Positions 34,445-43,045 of a stretch of 64,000 bases of DNA are shown here, one piece after another. Source of the stretch: Clostridium sp. KNHs205 (GTDB lineage Bacteria; Bacillota; Clostridia; Lachnospirales; Lachnospiraceae); NCBI RefSeq assembly GCF_000702945.1, contig NZ_JNLE01000003.1, forward strand, positions 4,201,501 through 4,265,500, given 5' to 3'. Position 1 is the stretch's first letter. Each line of letters opens with the position of its first letter. The notes below the pieces were generated by a model. The model was not told the origin of the DNA and did not search any database. It was given only the letters and a program-made list of their open reading frames with translations. The position numbers were made by a program, and so were the translations under genes.

Positions 34445-35782
34445 TTACTTAAGGAATGCTCCATTTCTTTTTAGGATTTCCCTTAATTCTCTGATGTCAA
34501 CTGCTCTTACATCCATGTCCCCGTTCCTGGCTGCCAGCCTTGCAGCCGTTCCAGCCGCCTGTCCGGTTACCATACATACGGGCATTACTCTTATACTTCC
34601 CTGTATGATATGTTCACAGGCAATGGTCCTGCCTGCCACGAGAAGATTTTCAATATTTTTGGGAATCAGGCTTCTGTAAGGAATACCATGAGATTCACCG
34701 TCACCATATGCCTCCCAGCCTTCCTCCCCATTTTTTTCTCCTTTAAGGATGCTCTCCCTCTCCTCAAGACCGTGATGAACGTCCAGGAAATAGCAGTTAC
34801 GGCCAATTTCATCCGGAAATGAGCGGCGTTCTTTATAGTCCGTTAAGGTAAGTTTATATTCTCCTATTATTCGTCTGGATTCTCTGATTCCCATTGAGGA
34901 GGCAGTGGCAGCCAGAAAGGATCCTCCAAACACTTCCGGAAGATATTCTTTCAGTCCCTGATGATATTGGTACGCCAGCTGCCTGCCTTTTATCAGTGCT
35001 TTTGAAACACTGAAAGGCTCTGTCCCATCGACCTCCCATATATGTCCCGCATTAAAACCTACGGCACCGGGTCCGATGACGGAATTACAGCAGTGAGGAT
35101 CCGTTACCAGCGGATATTTTTCTGACCTGGCAATATCATAGGCGGCACAATCCGGGTTCTGCATATGCAGAAAAGGTGAGTTGCGATAATAATAATCATC
35201 TACATTCGTAATCATAAAGCAATGGGTGGACGGCTGTACTTTATGGCTGCCCTCCTCGCCAATCTCAAAATCCAAACCTGCCATAGCAGCAATATCAGCA
35301 TCCCCGGTACCATCAATGTATACTTTCCCTTTATAAGCCGTGATTCCTGCTTTGTTGGCTGTTACAAGATAATCTATCTTTTTCTGGGTCTTAGGAGCTG
35401 CTATCACCTGTGTGGAAAAAAGGACAGTTACACCAGCATCCACAACCATTTCATCATAGACTCTTTTCAAGGCCTCCGGATCAATTGGCACCCAATCTAA
35501 GTCTTCCTCTCCAACATGCCTCATACCCGACTTTGCTCTCTCAAATACCTCCAGTGCAATCCCCCGGTATACAACCTTTGTCCTGTCGGAAAAGGGACAC
35601 CAGGCGGGTACCAGCCCACTGGTTCCCATCCCTCCTAATGCATTGGCAACTTCTATCAGCAGTACACGGGCTCCCTCCCTGGCAGCTGCTATAGCAGCTG
35701 CACAACCAGAGGGTCCTCCTCCTGCTACAATTACTTCATATTGTTCGTTTATTGGTATTTCCTGTGAAAATCTTATATTCAT
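34445..35782 (-). CDS. FAD-dependent oxidoreductase (FAD_oxidored family)
   Basis: 445 residues. The N-terminal dinucleotide site YEVIVAGGGPSGCAAAIAAA is followed by LGGMGTSGLVP. Further in, YIDGTGDADIAAMAG and the C-terminal LLVAGRTIACEHIIQGSIRV with TGQAAGTAA are typical of this FAD family. The substrate is unknown; relatives often accompany carbohydrate-uptake genes. It lies 82 bp after the binding-protein gene and is probably the last gene of the transporter operon, so it may act on the imported compound. It is paralogous to the plus-strand gene at 46395, but lacks that gene's C-terminal extra domain. Cytoplasmic; no signal peptide. Confidence 0.88.
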   Translation of the reverse strand: MNIRFSQEIPINEQYEVIVAGGGPSGCAAAIAAAREGARVLLIEVANALGGMGTSGLVPAWCPFSDRTKVVYRGIALEVFERAKSGMRHVGEEDLDWVPIDPEALKRVYDEMVVDAGVTVLFSTQVIAAPKTQKKIDYLVTANKAGITAYKGKVYIDGTGDADIAAMAGLDFEIGEEGSHKVQPSTHCFMITNVDDYYYRNSPFLHMQNPDCAAYDIARSEKYPLVTDPHCCNSVIGPGAVGFNAGHIWEVDGTEPFSVSKALIKGRQLAYQYHQGLKEYLPEVFGGSFLAATASSMGIRESRRIIGEYKLTLTDYKERRSFPDEIGRNCYFLDVHHGLEERESILKGEKNGEEGWEAYGDGESHGIPYRSLIPKNIENLLVAGRTIACEHIIQGSIRVMPVCMVTGQAAGTAARLAARNGDMDVRAVDIRELREILKRNGAFLK

Positions 35783-35864
35783 ACCGCCAGCCTCCGCCTT
35801 CTAACCTGTTGTTCACAAAGTTTCTTAATATTCTCCGGTCATAATAGCATGGCCTTATTCTTAC

Positions 35865-37493
35865 TTATTTGTAACCGAATTCTTCGCAATGAGCAAGCCA
35901 CTGTTCTTTATAGCTATCCTGGATTTTCTTTAGTCCGGCGGCATCTGCCTGTTTTAAGAACTCGCTGATGGATGCCTCCACATCTTCCACCAGGCCTGCC
36001 TGAATAGGTGTCAGATATTGGGCTATAACGGAATTTAAATTGGCTCTTTCAATTTCATAGGAGGAGTAATCTTCAATAAAGCCTACTTTGATACTCTTTC
36101 CCTGCCATTTTGTTTTCGCTGCCGCTTCATCGTATGAGGTTATCATATCTTTGTAAGCCGTATCATCTGTAGGTTTCATTTCTTTTTTAATCAAATGGTT
36201 TCTCAGGTTCCAGGTATTCATATTCTCATAGCTAAAACCGGAATCCTTGATTTCCTCATAATACTCTCCTTCCACCAGATTCCAGTGTTTCCCCTGTATC
36301 CCATACTGCACCAAATCGTTTGCCGTTTCATCTGTCATTAAGAAGTCAAGTGCTATCAATGCTCTTGCCGGATCTTTTGAGTTATGAGGGACAACTGTTG
36401 CATTCTGCAGAGGAGATGCCGGTGAAATGGTATTGTTCACCAATCCGTAAGAGACATAACCCACCTCCCAATCCGGATGATTTTCTTTGGCAGCATTATA
36501 GGAGCCAATCCATTTATCCTGATTCATACCACCTACGGAAGCTACAATCAATCCTTCATCAAAGCTGTCTTCCTCTGTCTTAGACAGGGAACTCTTTGAC
36601 CAAAAGCCCATATCCGCCCATTTTTTCAGTAATTTCATATCTTCAGTAAAGTCCGGTGATCTCCAGTAGTCTATTACTTCTGTGGGTGTATCAATTGCTG
36701 CCATCAAACCGTAATTGGCAATTGCTTTACTGTACTTTAAATCAAAAATGGAATTCATATAGAAAGCTTCATTAAAATTGTTCGCTACCGTTATAGGAGA
36801 AAGCAAACCCTGATCCGGTTCATTCTTCTGTATTCCGCTGATATAAGCTTCAAAATTCTCCAGTGTATTTGGAACAGGCAGGTCATATTTCTTTCTTAAA
36901 TCCTCACGGTATCTGATACCGGTGGCTGCATAGGTCTTCTGATCTGCCGGTACACTGTAAAGAGCACCGTCTACTTTACACATATCAAGAATACTCTGAT
37001 CTATGAGGCTGCTGATATTAGGTGCATATTCCGGCAGCAGTTCATCAAGTTCATAGAAAGCACCGGTTTTTGCCAGAGCGCTATAGCTGGTCCAATCGGC
37101 AGCATACATTAAATCGCATTGTTCTCCGGAGGAAAGTACCAGATTATACTTCTGGGACCAGTCCGTCCAGGTTGTGAAACGGAATTCAATGGTTGTATTT
37201 ATTTTCTCGGATAAATATTTATTCAATTCGTCAACTACGGTCTGATAATCCTTACCCGGATCACCCACCAGATAAAACACCAGATTAGCTGGCTGTGAAA
37301 GGTCATACCTTACTTTTGGATCATTGGATGTTTCTTTAGCCGGCTCCGGTTCCTTTTCCTCTTGCTTTGCTTGACTGTTGTTTTCCCCGGCAGCAGTTTC
37401 CTTCTCTGCTACATTTGCCGTATTATTTCCCTTGCAGCCTGTAAAGGACAGGATCATGCAAAAGATCAATACAATGCTGATGACTTTTTTCAT
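35865..37493 (-). CDS. ABC-transporter substrate-binding lipoprotein (carbohydrate type)
   Basis: 542 residues with a lipoprotein signal: MKKVISIVLIFCMILSFTGC, cysteine at position 20. A Glu/Lys/Asn-rich tether follows, then a bacterial extracellular solute-binding fold (LVFYLVGDPGKDYQTVVDEL, QCDLMYAADWTSYSALAKTG, VNNTISPASPLQNATVVPHN). It resembles LplA-type oligosaccharide-binding proteins. GGAGG precedes the ATG. It is the third gene after two permeases, 54 bp after the second. The ligand is unknown. The YesN-like regulators upstream and the transporter class suggest a plant or mucin oligosaccharide, but that is inference. Confidence 0.92.
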   Translation of the reverse strand: MKKVISIVLIFCMILSFTGCKGNNTANVAEKETAAGENNSQAKQEEKEPEPAKETSNDPKVRYDLSQPANLVFYLVGDPGKDYQTVVDELNKYLSEKINTTIEFRFTTWTDWSQKYNLVLSSGEQCDLMYAADWTSYSALAKTGAFYELDELLPEYAPNISSLIDQSILDMCKVDGALYSVPADQKTYAATGIRYREDLRKKYDLPVPNTLENFEAYISGIQKNEPDQGLLSPITVANNFNEAFYMNSIFDLKYSKAIANYGLMAAIDTPTEVIDYWRSPDFTEDMKLLKKWADMGFWSKSSLSKTEEDSFDEGLIVASVGGMNQDKWIGSYNAAKENHPDWEVGYVSYGLVNNTISPASPLQNATVVPHNSKDPARALIALDFLMTDETANDLVQYGIQGKHWNLVEGEYYEEIKDSGFSYENMNTWNLRNHLIKKEMKPTDDTAYKDMITSYDEAAAKTKWQGKSIKVGFIEDYSSYEIERANLNSVIAQYLTPIQAGLVEDVEASISEFLKQADAAGLKKIQDSYKEQWLAHCEEFGYK

Positions 37494-37547
37494 TGCTTTT
37501 CCTCCAATATATTATATTTTATATTAAGCACTATCTGTGCAATAATA

Positions 37548-38468
37548 TCAACCCTTGACTGCACCAACAGTAATTCCAGATACGAAATATTTCTGCAGGA
37601 ACGGATACAGCAGAATAATCGGACCGGTTACAATTACAGTCATCGCCAATTTCGTTGACTCTGTGGGTACTTCCAGTACTACACCGGACGTTAAGGCCAG
37701 ATCTCTGATTGCCTGAGCCCGGTTTAACAGATTATACAGATAAAACTGCAGCATATATTTTGCAGTATCATTAATGAATAACGAGGAGCTCAGCCAATTG
37801 TTCCAATAACCAAGGGCAAGAAACAGACCGATGGTGGCAAGGGCGGGTCCAAGGACCGGCATAACAATCCTTGCAAATATGGTTACATGTCCTGCTCCGT
37901 CAATTTTAGCTGCCTCTGTCATTTCATCAGGAACGGAGCTCTTGATAAAGGTCCTCATTAGAATAATGTTATAAGAGGAAAGGATTCCCGGCAGCCAAAG
38001 GGCCGTTAAAGTACCATGTAAATGAAGTATTTTGGATATTGTTATGTACCAGGGGATTAATCCCCCGCCGAATATGGTGGTAAAGTAAATCATAAAGGAA
38101 ATTCTGTTTCTGTACTTGAATTCCTTTCTGGATAAGACATAAGCTGTTACCGTTGTTATCAATAAGCCTACCCCGGTCCCAACCACTGTCACAAATATGG
38201 TTACCTTATAGGCATTCAGAATATCTTTCGGATTTTCCAAAATCAGTTTATATGCATCCAGTGAAAATTTCTTCGGCAGCAGGCTGTAGCCCTCATGAAT
38301 TATGGTGCTGTTCGCCGTAAGTGATCCTGACACAATCAATATAAACGGCAGGATACAAACGGCTGCAAGTAATGTCAGAAATATATAAGCAATCACATCA
38401 AAGGTAATGGTATACCCTGACTTCTTTATCTTTCCTGTCTTTTTTCTCCTGTTAATTCCTATATCCAC
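37548..38468 (-). CDS. LplC-type carbohydrate ABC permease
   Basis: 306 residues with six membrane helices. The EAA loop for ATPase contact is EMTEAAKIDGAGHVTIFARI followed by VMPVLGPALAT. The N-terminus KSGYTITFDVIAYIFLTLLA and the extracytoplasmic SLTANSTIIHEGYSLLPKKF are typical of the LplC/YtcP permeases. A GTG start follows GAAAGGG. It pairs with the enlarged LplB-type permease just upstream. No ATPase gene is in this island, as is usual where one shared MsmX-like ATPase serves many importers. Confidence 0.93.
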   Translation of the reverse strand: MDIGINRRKKTGKIKKSGYTITFDVIAYIFLTLLAAVCILPFILIVSGSLTANSTIIHEGYSLLPKKFSLDAYKLILENPKDILNAYKVTIFVTVVGTGVGLLITTVTAYVLSRKEFKYRNRISFMIYFTTIFGGGLIPWYITISKILHLHGTLTALWLPGILSSYNIILMRTFIKSSVPDEMTEAAKIDGAGHVTIFARIVMPVLGPALATIGLFLALGYWNNWLSSSLFINDTAKYMLQFYLYNLLNRAQAIRDLALTSGVVLEVPTESTKLAMTVIVTGPIILLYPFLQKYFVSGITVGAVKG

Positions 38469-38535
38469 TGTGATTTCCCTTTCCTGTTCATTCTCTCACT
38501 CTTGTTCTTTCTGTCTCATGTTTTCTATAGCTTTC

Positions 38536-40032
38536 TTAGAACAAGGCATAATCTTCATTTTTACGCTTTACGATAAAATTGGTAATAACAATGGTGATAA
38601 AGCCAAAGATGGACTGGAAGAGACCAGCTGCCGTTCCCAAACCGTTGTTTAAAGGATTACTCATTGTTAAACGATACACATAGGTATCAAATATATCTGT
38701 GTAATTGTATAAGAGCCCGTTATTTCCCACTGTCTGATAGAATAAGTCGAAATGACCGCGCATAATATTTCCAAGTGAAAATAACACCAGTATAATAAAG
38801 GTAGTCTTTATTAACGGCAGAGTAATAAATCTAATCTGCTGAAATACATTAGCTCCATCTACCTCTGCTGCCTCATAATATGTACGGTCGATTCCTAAAA
38901 TGGCAGCCAGATAGACTACAGAGCCATACCCTACCCCTTTCCACAATTCAAAGAATACAATGATAAAGGGCCAGTAACCGGGAGTATTATAGAAGTCGAT
39001 CCGCTCTAACCCAATAGAAGTCAGAAAGGTATTAATTGCTCCGGTTTCATAGGTCAATAAGTTATAAACTATAACGTTTAAGAGAACATAGGATACAAAA
39101 TGAGGCATGAATATAAGGGTCTGATTCAGTCTCTTAAACAATTTATTGGTAACCTGGCTGATTAAGATAGCTGTAAATATCTTAAAAATATGTCCCAGTA
39201 CAATAAATACCAGATTGTAAAGTACCGTATTCTTAACCAGCTTTGGCAGATCCGCTTTCCAGATGTATTCAAAGTTATTGAACATGACAAAGGGACTGGT
39301 CCACAAGCCATCCCGGAAATTAAATTTTTCAAAAGCAAAGTAGACACCGGCCATTGGAATATAACTGTTTACCACAAAGTATACAATTGCCGGTAAAAGC
39401 AGGACGAACAAGACCCAATTCTTTCTTACCTCCTTTATAAATCCCGGTTCTTTATATCTGGCCCGCTCAGGTGCCTCCAGCTGTTTAATTACCGCAAATC
39501 CTGCAATTGAAAGTATCAGGATCAGGTAAATCAAGTTCGAATGTGCAAATACCTTTGTAAGGCCCAAAGCCTTATTGGAATAAATACCAAAAGAAATCAC
39601 TCCCAAACATAAAAGAAGGTTGAAAGCCATAGCATACTGCCCTGCTTCGTAGATTTTAATATTATTTGCATCGCTGCTGTACTTTTGTACTTTTAAGATA
39701 AACCTGCCATTTAGTATAAGCATTGCCACTGTCACAACAAATAAAGCCATGGCAAAAGCTCCCTGTGTACCGATTCCGCTTTTATGCACAAAGGAAAGCA
39801 TCGTCAGAGTGCTATAGCCTGTATTCATCCCCTTCTCTGCCATATCAAGCTTCTGTACAGCAAGAAGCTGAGCCGGGTCCCGGATTAGTATGGTTCTTAC
39901 CAATACAAACAAAAGCACTGTAACCAGGGATATTGCCGCAGAGCTCCAAATACCAAGCTGCTTTCGGCCGTATGAGCTTTCCATACTGCCGCCTGTCAGA
40001 ACGACATTATTTTCTTTTATAATTTTGTTCAT
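38536..40032 (-). CDS. LplB-type ABC permease with extra N-terminal membrane domain
   Basis: About 498 residues if started at 40032. The C-terminal 300 residues are an LplB permease (KNWVLFVLLLPAIVYFVVNS, YYEAAEVDGANVFQQIRFI as EAA loop). In front lie about 190 further residues with four or more hydrophobic helices (around residues 25-180), absent from ordinary LplB proteins of about 300 residues. The start is uncertain: the frame is open to an ATG at 40176, ATGs at 40125 and 40032 are possible, and none has a strong ribosome site. A hairpin at 40180-40196 lies upstream of all of them. The role of the added domain is unknown; it may be sensory or stabilise the complex. Confidence 0.85.
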   Translation of the reverse strand: MNKIIKENNVVLTGGSMESSYGRKQLGIWSSAAISLVTVLLFVLVRTILIRDPAQLLAVQKLDMAEKGMNTGYSTLTMLSFVHKSGIGTQGAFAMALFVVTVAMLILNGRFILKVQKYSSDANNIKIYEAGQYAMAFNLLLCLGVISFGIYSNKALGLTKVFAHSNLIYLILILSIAGFAVIKQLEAPERARYKEPGFIKEVRKNWVLFVLLLPAIVYFVVNSYIPMAGVYFAFEKFNFRDGLWTSPFVMFNNFEYIWKADLPKLVKNTVLYNLVFIVLGHIFKIFTAILISQVTNKLFKRLNQTLIFMPHFVSYVLLNVIVYNLLTYETGAINTFLTSIGLERIDFYNTPGYWPFIIVFFELWKGVGYGSVVYLAAILGIDRTYYEAAEVDGANVFQQIRFITLPLIKTTFIILVLFSLGNIMRGHFDLFYQTVGNNGLLYNYTDIFDTYVYRLTMSNPLNNGLGTAAGLFQSIFGFITIVITNFIVKRKNEDYALF

Positions 40033-40232
40033 TTTTATGTCCATTGCATACCACAGACCGCTCTGTGGTACAGCCACAATTAGTACAGGTTGAAAGAACA
40101 ATTGTGGCATCCTTTCTGTAATCATTTTTCTATCAACCTTATGCCTCCGCCTTATCTGTATGTACTTTGCATCCATAGAAATCAGCAGAGCTGATTTTCA
40201 ATCCTTCATCTATGAAACCTCAGGAACTGTTA

Positions 40233-42455
40233 CTATTTCCTTCGGTATTCATTGGGAGTTACTCCGTTTAACTTTTTAAACACCCGGTAAAAATAGGTGG
40301 AGCCGTTAAACCCCACTTTTTCCGCAATCTCACCAACAGAAAAGGTACTTTCCGTAAGCAATATTCTGGCATGTTCCATTCGTTTCTCCAAAAGTGTATC
40401 GTTAATGGTATTACCCGTATACTGTTTATAAATCCGGCACATATAAGCTGTAGACATCCCTATTTCTTCTGCCAGCATTTCAATGGACAAAAGGGGATTC
40501 CGGTATTCTTTCTCAATCAGCAGATGGATTTCTGTGATAGTCTGACTCAGCTTATCCTTTTTTTTGTTCTCCATATCCTTTTGAATCTGCCAGAAAAGTT
40601 CTTTGAATTTCTCATTTCTTTCCTTTATAGTGTCACATTCCTGCAGGAGATTCATCAAAAGCACGGAACTGGCAATCGAATGCAGAGAGCTGTTCTTCTG
40701 AATTAAATTCACTGCATTCGTTATCATAAATATTAAACGGCTTATGACCATGTTATAAATAACAATCGGATAGGAATATGTCTCCCTTACAATTGCAAGA
40801 TAAATATCCTCCGCTTCCCTGGCTTTCCCATGGGTCAGGCATTCCATCAGTTGCTTTTCTTTACTTTCCGGAAATTCATAATTCTGGACATCCTTGATCT
40901 TAATATGGTTGTAATGCACAATACTGCCCTTTTCCCAGAATATGCTTCGGGACAGTGCTTCTTCAATCTGCTCGTACTGGTAAAAGAGTTTATCCGGATC
41001 ATCTGTAAATTCACTGACTGCAACAGAGATTGTAATCTGAAAATATTCCTGTACCAGTCTTTGGGTATGGAGCAGGTATTCTTCCAATTTACTGGTTGTA
41101 TCTTCTCCATCACAGACTGTAAACAGCAGATTTTTATCCAGGCTCATGTTAAGGCAATAGCCATTGGTACTATTTTGCATTAACTCGTTCAGAATGTTTA
41201 CTGCCGCAAATTTATAGGCATTTATCAGCTGGGAATTGGCGGTTTCCAGTAAATATTGATAATCATCCACCTTTATGCAAATAAGTACCAGTCTTTGTTC
41301 TTTTGAAAGCGACAGCCCTAACAGAGATAACAGATCTGCTCCGTTCCTACGCTGGCCCCCGTTTTCCAGACCGTTATTTTCCAGCAGCTCCTTCAGCCTC
41401 ATACTTTTCGTCAAAGACTCTGCCTGGCGTTTTTCCCGCAGGAGGATATTCATGTCTTTTGACATAACACGAATGGGATTTGCCAATCTCCAGGACCAGA
41501 TAAATGCGGCAAGCAGCCCGACACCTGCTATTATAAGGGTTATGATTATGATTACCGATTGAAGCTTCTTTACCTGGGATAACAGGTCATTATAACTAAT
41601 AATGCTGATATTTCTCCATCCAAATTTATCCGTATCCGTAAATATCACCACAGACTTGCTGCCGCTTATTTCCGTTAGATAATACCCTGATTTCTTTTTT
41701 GAAAGGACATTATCATAATCCAGCTGCTCCTTTACATTATCAAGGACCTTGAAATTACCGGAATTCGAATAGATTACTTTCCCGCTGCCGTCCACTACCA
41801 ACGATACCGTACCTGGATACTCCGTTCTCTTTACCGGAAATAAATACTCTGATTCCAGATTCAGCATAATAACATTTCTCTTTTTACTGTTCTTAAAGAT
41901 ATCATACATAATATACGTATAAACGCATTTTATAGTCTGCTGGTTGACCTGATAATATCTTGGAACCATGATAAAAGGAACATAATCCGTACAGTTTTCT
42001 ATCATAGCAGCCGCTGAGGTATCATAAAAATCAGCGTTGGTGTAATAATCTGCTTTCCAGGGTCTGATCAGCTCATTTTCATTAGACACATTATAGATTC
42101 TGTCCTTCTTACCGTTATATACATAGATAGAATCAACATTCGGTATTGTCACAAGAAAATGCCGCAGCTGCAAAAAAGCAGCACTCTCATCTATGGAGCT
42201 GACCGCTTCATAGGTTAGCAGCTTTGTAACAGAAATGTCGTTGTATATCTGATACAGGGTATTTAAAGCTATATTTGCAAGCTGTAGTCTTTGTTCTTCC
42301 TCACTTTCCATTTTTTCAAGATTGATTTCATATTCATGTTTCATTAAGATGGACTGAAAATTCACGTAAAGAATCGATGATGTAATAAAAATAGCAATAA
42401 CAACACAAACAATAACTGAAACCGATACTTTTAAATAAACTTTGCTTTCCTCCAT
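40233..42455 (-). CDS. Membrane-anchored AraC/YesN-type regulator (copy 1)
   Basis: About 740 residues: membrane helix near residue 10-32, an extracytoplasmic Cache-like sensor to about 280 (FLVTIPNVDSIYVYNGKKDR), a second helix (IIIITLIIAGVGLLAAFIWS), a cytoplasmic middle part, and a C-terminal AraC DNA-binding domain (LSIEMLAEEIGMSTAYMCRI, FSVGEIAEKVGFNGSTYFYR, KKLNGVTPNEYRRK). It should sense an outside sugar or binding protein and activate the transporter operon directly downstream. I choose ATG 42455, with GGAG 6 bases upstream; the frame is open a little further to a TTG. Closely similar to the next regulator. Confidence 0.92.
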   Translation of the reverse strand: MEESKVYLKVSVSVIVCVVIAIFITSSILYVNFQSILMKHEYEINLEKMESEEEQRLQLANIALNTLYQIYNDISVTKLLTYEAVSSIDESAAFLQLRHFLVTIPNVDSIYVYNGKKDRIYNVSNENELIRPWKADYYTNADFYDTSAAAMIENCTDYVPFIMVPRYYQVNQQTIKCVYTYIMYDIFKNSKKRNVIMLNLESEYLFPVKRTEYPGTVSLVVDGSGKVIYSNSGNFKVLDNVKEQLDYDNVLSKKKSGYYLTEISGSKSVVIFTDTDKFGWRNISIISYNDLLSQVKKLQSVIIIITLIIAGVGLLAAFIWSWRLANPIRVMSKDMNILLREKRQAESLTKSMRLKELLENNGLENGGQRRNGADLLSLLGLSLSKEQRLVLICIKVDDYQYLLETANSQLINAYKFAAVNILNELMQNSTNGYCLNMSLDKNLLFTVCDGEDTTSKLEEYLLHTQRLVQEYFQITISVAVSEFTDDPDKLFYQYEQIEEALSRSIFWEKGSIVHYNHIKIKDVQNYEFPESKEKQLMECLTHGKAREAEDIYLAIVRETYSYPIVIYNMVISRLIFMITNAVNLIQKNSSLHSIASSVLLMNLLQECDTIKERNEKFKELFWQIQKDMENKKKDKLSQTITEIHLLIEKEYRNPLLSIEMLAEEIGMSTAYMCRIYKQYTGNTINDTLLEKRMEHARILLTESTFSVGEIAEKVGFNGSTYFYRVFKKLNGVTPNEYRRK

Positions 42456-42640
42456 TCCTGTCTCCAACACCCTCCATGCCTGTCAAGCTGGTACTGCCTT
42501 TTGTAAATTTAACTTAATTTCATTTCCTGATATTTTCACTGAGGCAAAGCGGAGGCACGAGGCGCAGCTGCACCTACGCTGATTGACCCAACATAATATC
42601 TGTGTGAATATCAGATGCAGAATTAAGTGAAATTCATGCA

Positions 42641-42819
42641 AGGGTGTGTCTGAAAACTGCTTGTGCCGGGCTGGATGTTCCACTTTGTGGGAGACAATTT
42701 GCGAAAAACAGCAAGGCGTGATTTTGGGTGCGTAGTGGTGCTACGTTCCCAAAATTGCAACGCAGAATACCGCAAAGTGGGGCGTTCAGAATGGTGCAAT
42801 GAGTTTTCAGACACACCCT
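42641..42819. mobile_element. MITE-like inverted-repeat element, 179 bp
   Basis: The ends AGGGTGTGTCTGAAAACT (42641-42658) and its exact complement (42802-42819) are 18-bp terminal inverted repeats. Inside, further paired blocks (CCACTTTG on both arms, ATTTTGGG with CCCAAAAT around 42721-42757, and GTAG/CTAC at the centre) let the whole element fold into one long imperfect hairpin. It is GC-richer than its flanks and codes for nothing convincing. No clear target-site duplication is visible. It sits between the two paralogous regulator genes. I believe such elements recur in related genomes, but I cannot count copies here. Confidence 0.75.
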
Positions 42820-43002
42820 AGGTAGAACTAGCCTCATGATAGTATAATTTCAAAATCCTGTATACTTTCAAATCTTGTTTTTCATCTCTTTTTATAGCTT
42901 TTGTATATGAACAATTTTGATATAACTATATTATTTTGTGATTTTCATCAAATAAGTAAAGATTCTTATAAAAACAAGGTGGATTTTGGTAAAAAACAGC
43001 TC

Positions 43003-43036
43003 AAAAAAAGAGGCTGCTGACCTAAGGCAGCAACCC
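43003..43036 (-). terminator. Intrinsic terminator after regulator copy 2
   Basis: On the minus strand GGTTGCTG and CAGCAGCC form an 8-bp stem (one G-T pair) with an 8-nt loop followed by TCTTTTTTT, about 10 bp after the stop codon. It separates this regulator's transcript from the next gene. The remaining gap, 42456-43002, holds the MITE-like element and a GC-rich patch at about 42540-42600 that I cannot explain. Confidence 0.82.
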
Positions 43037-43045
43037 CTGAAATCA

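Noticed and set aside
42483..42837. Several overlapping short minus-strand open frames
   Set aside because: They fall in the MITE-like element and its flank, overlap each other in different frames, and have no ribosome sites or known domains.
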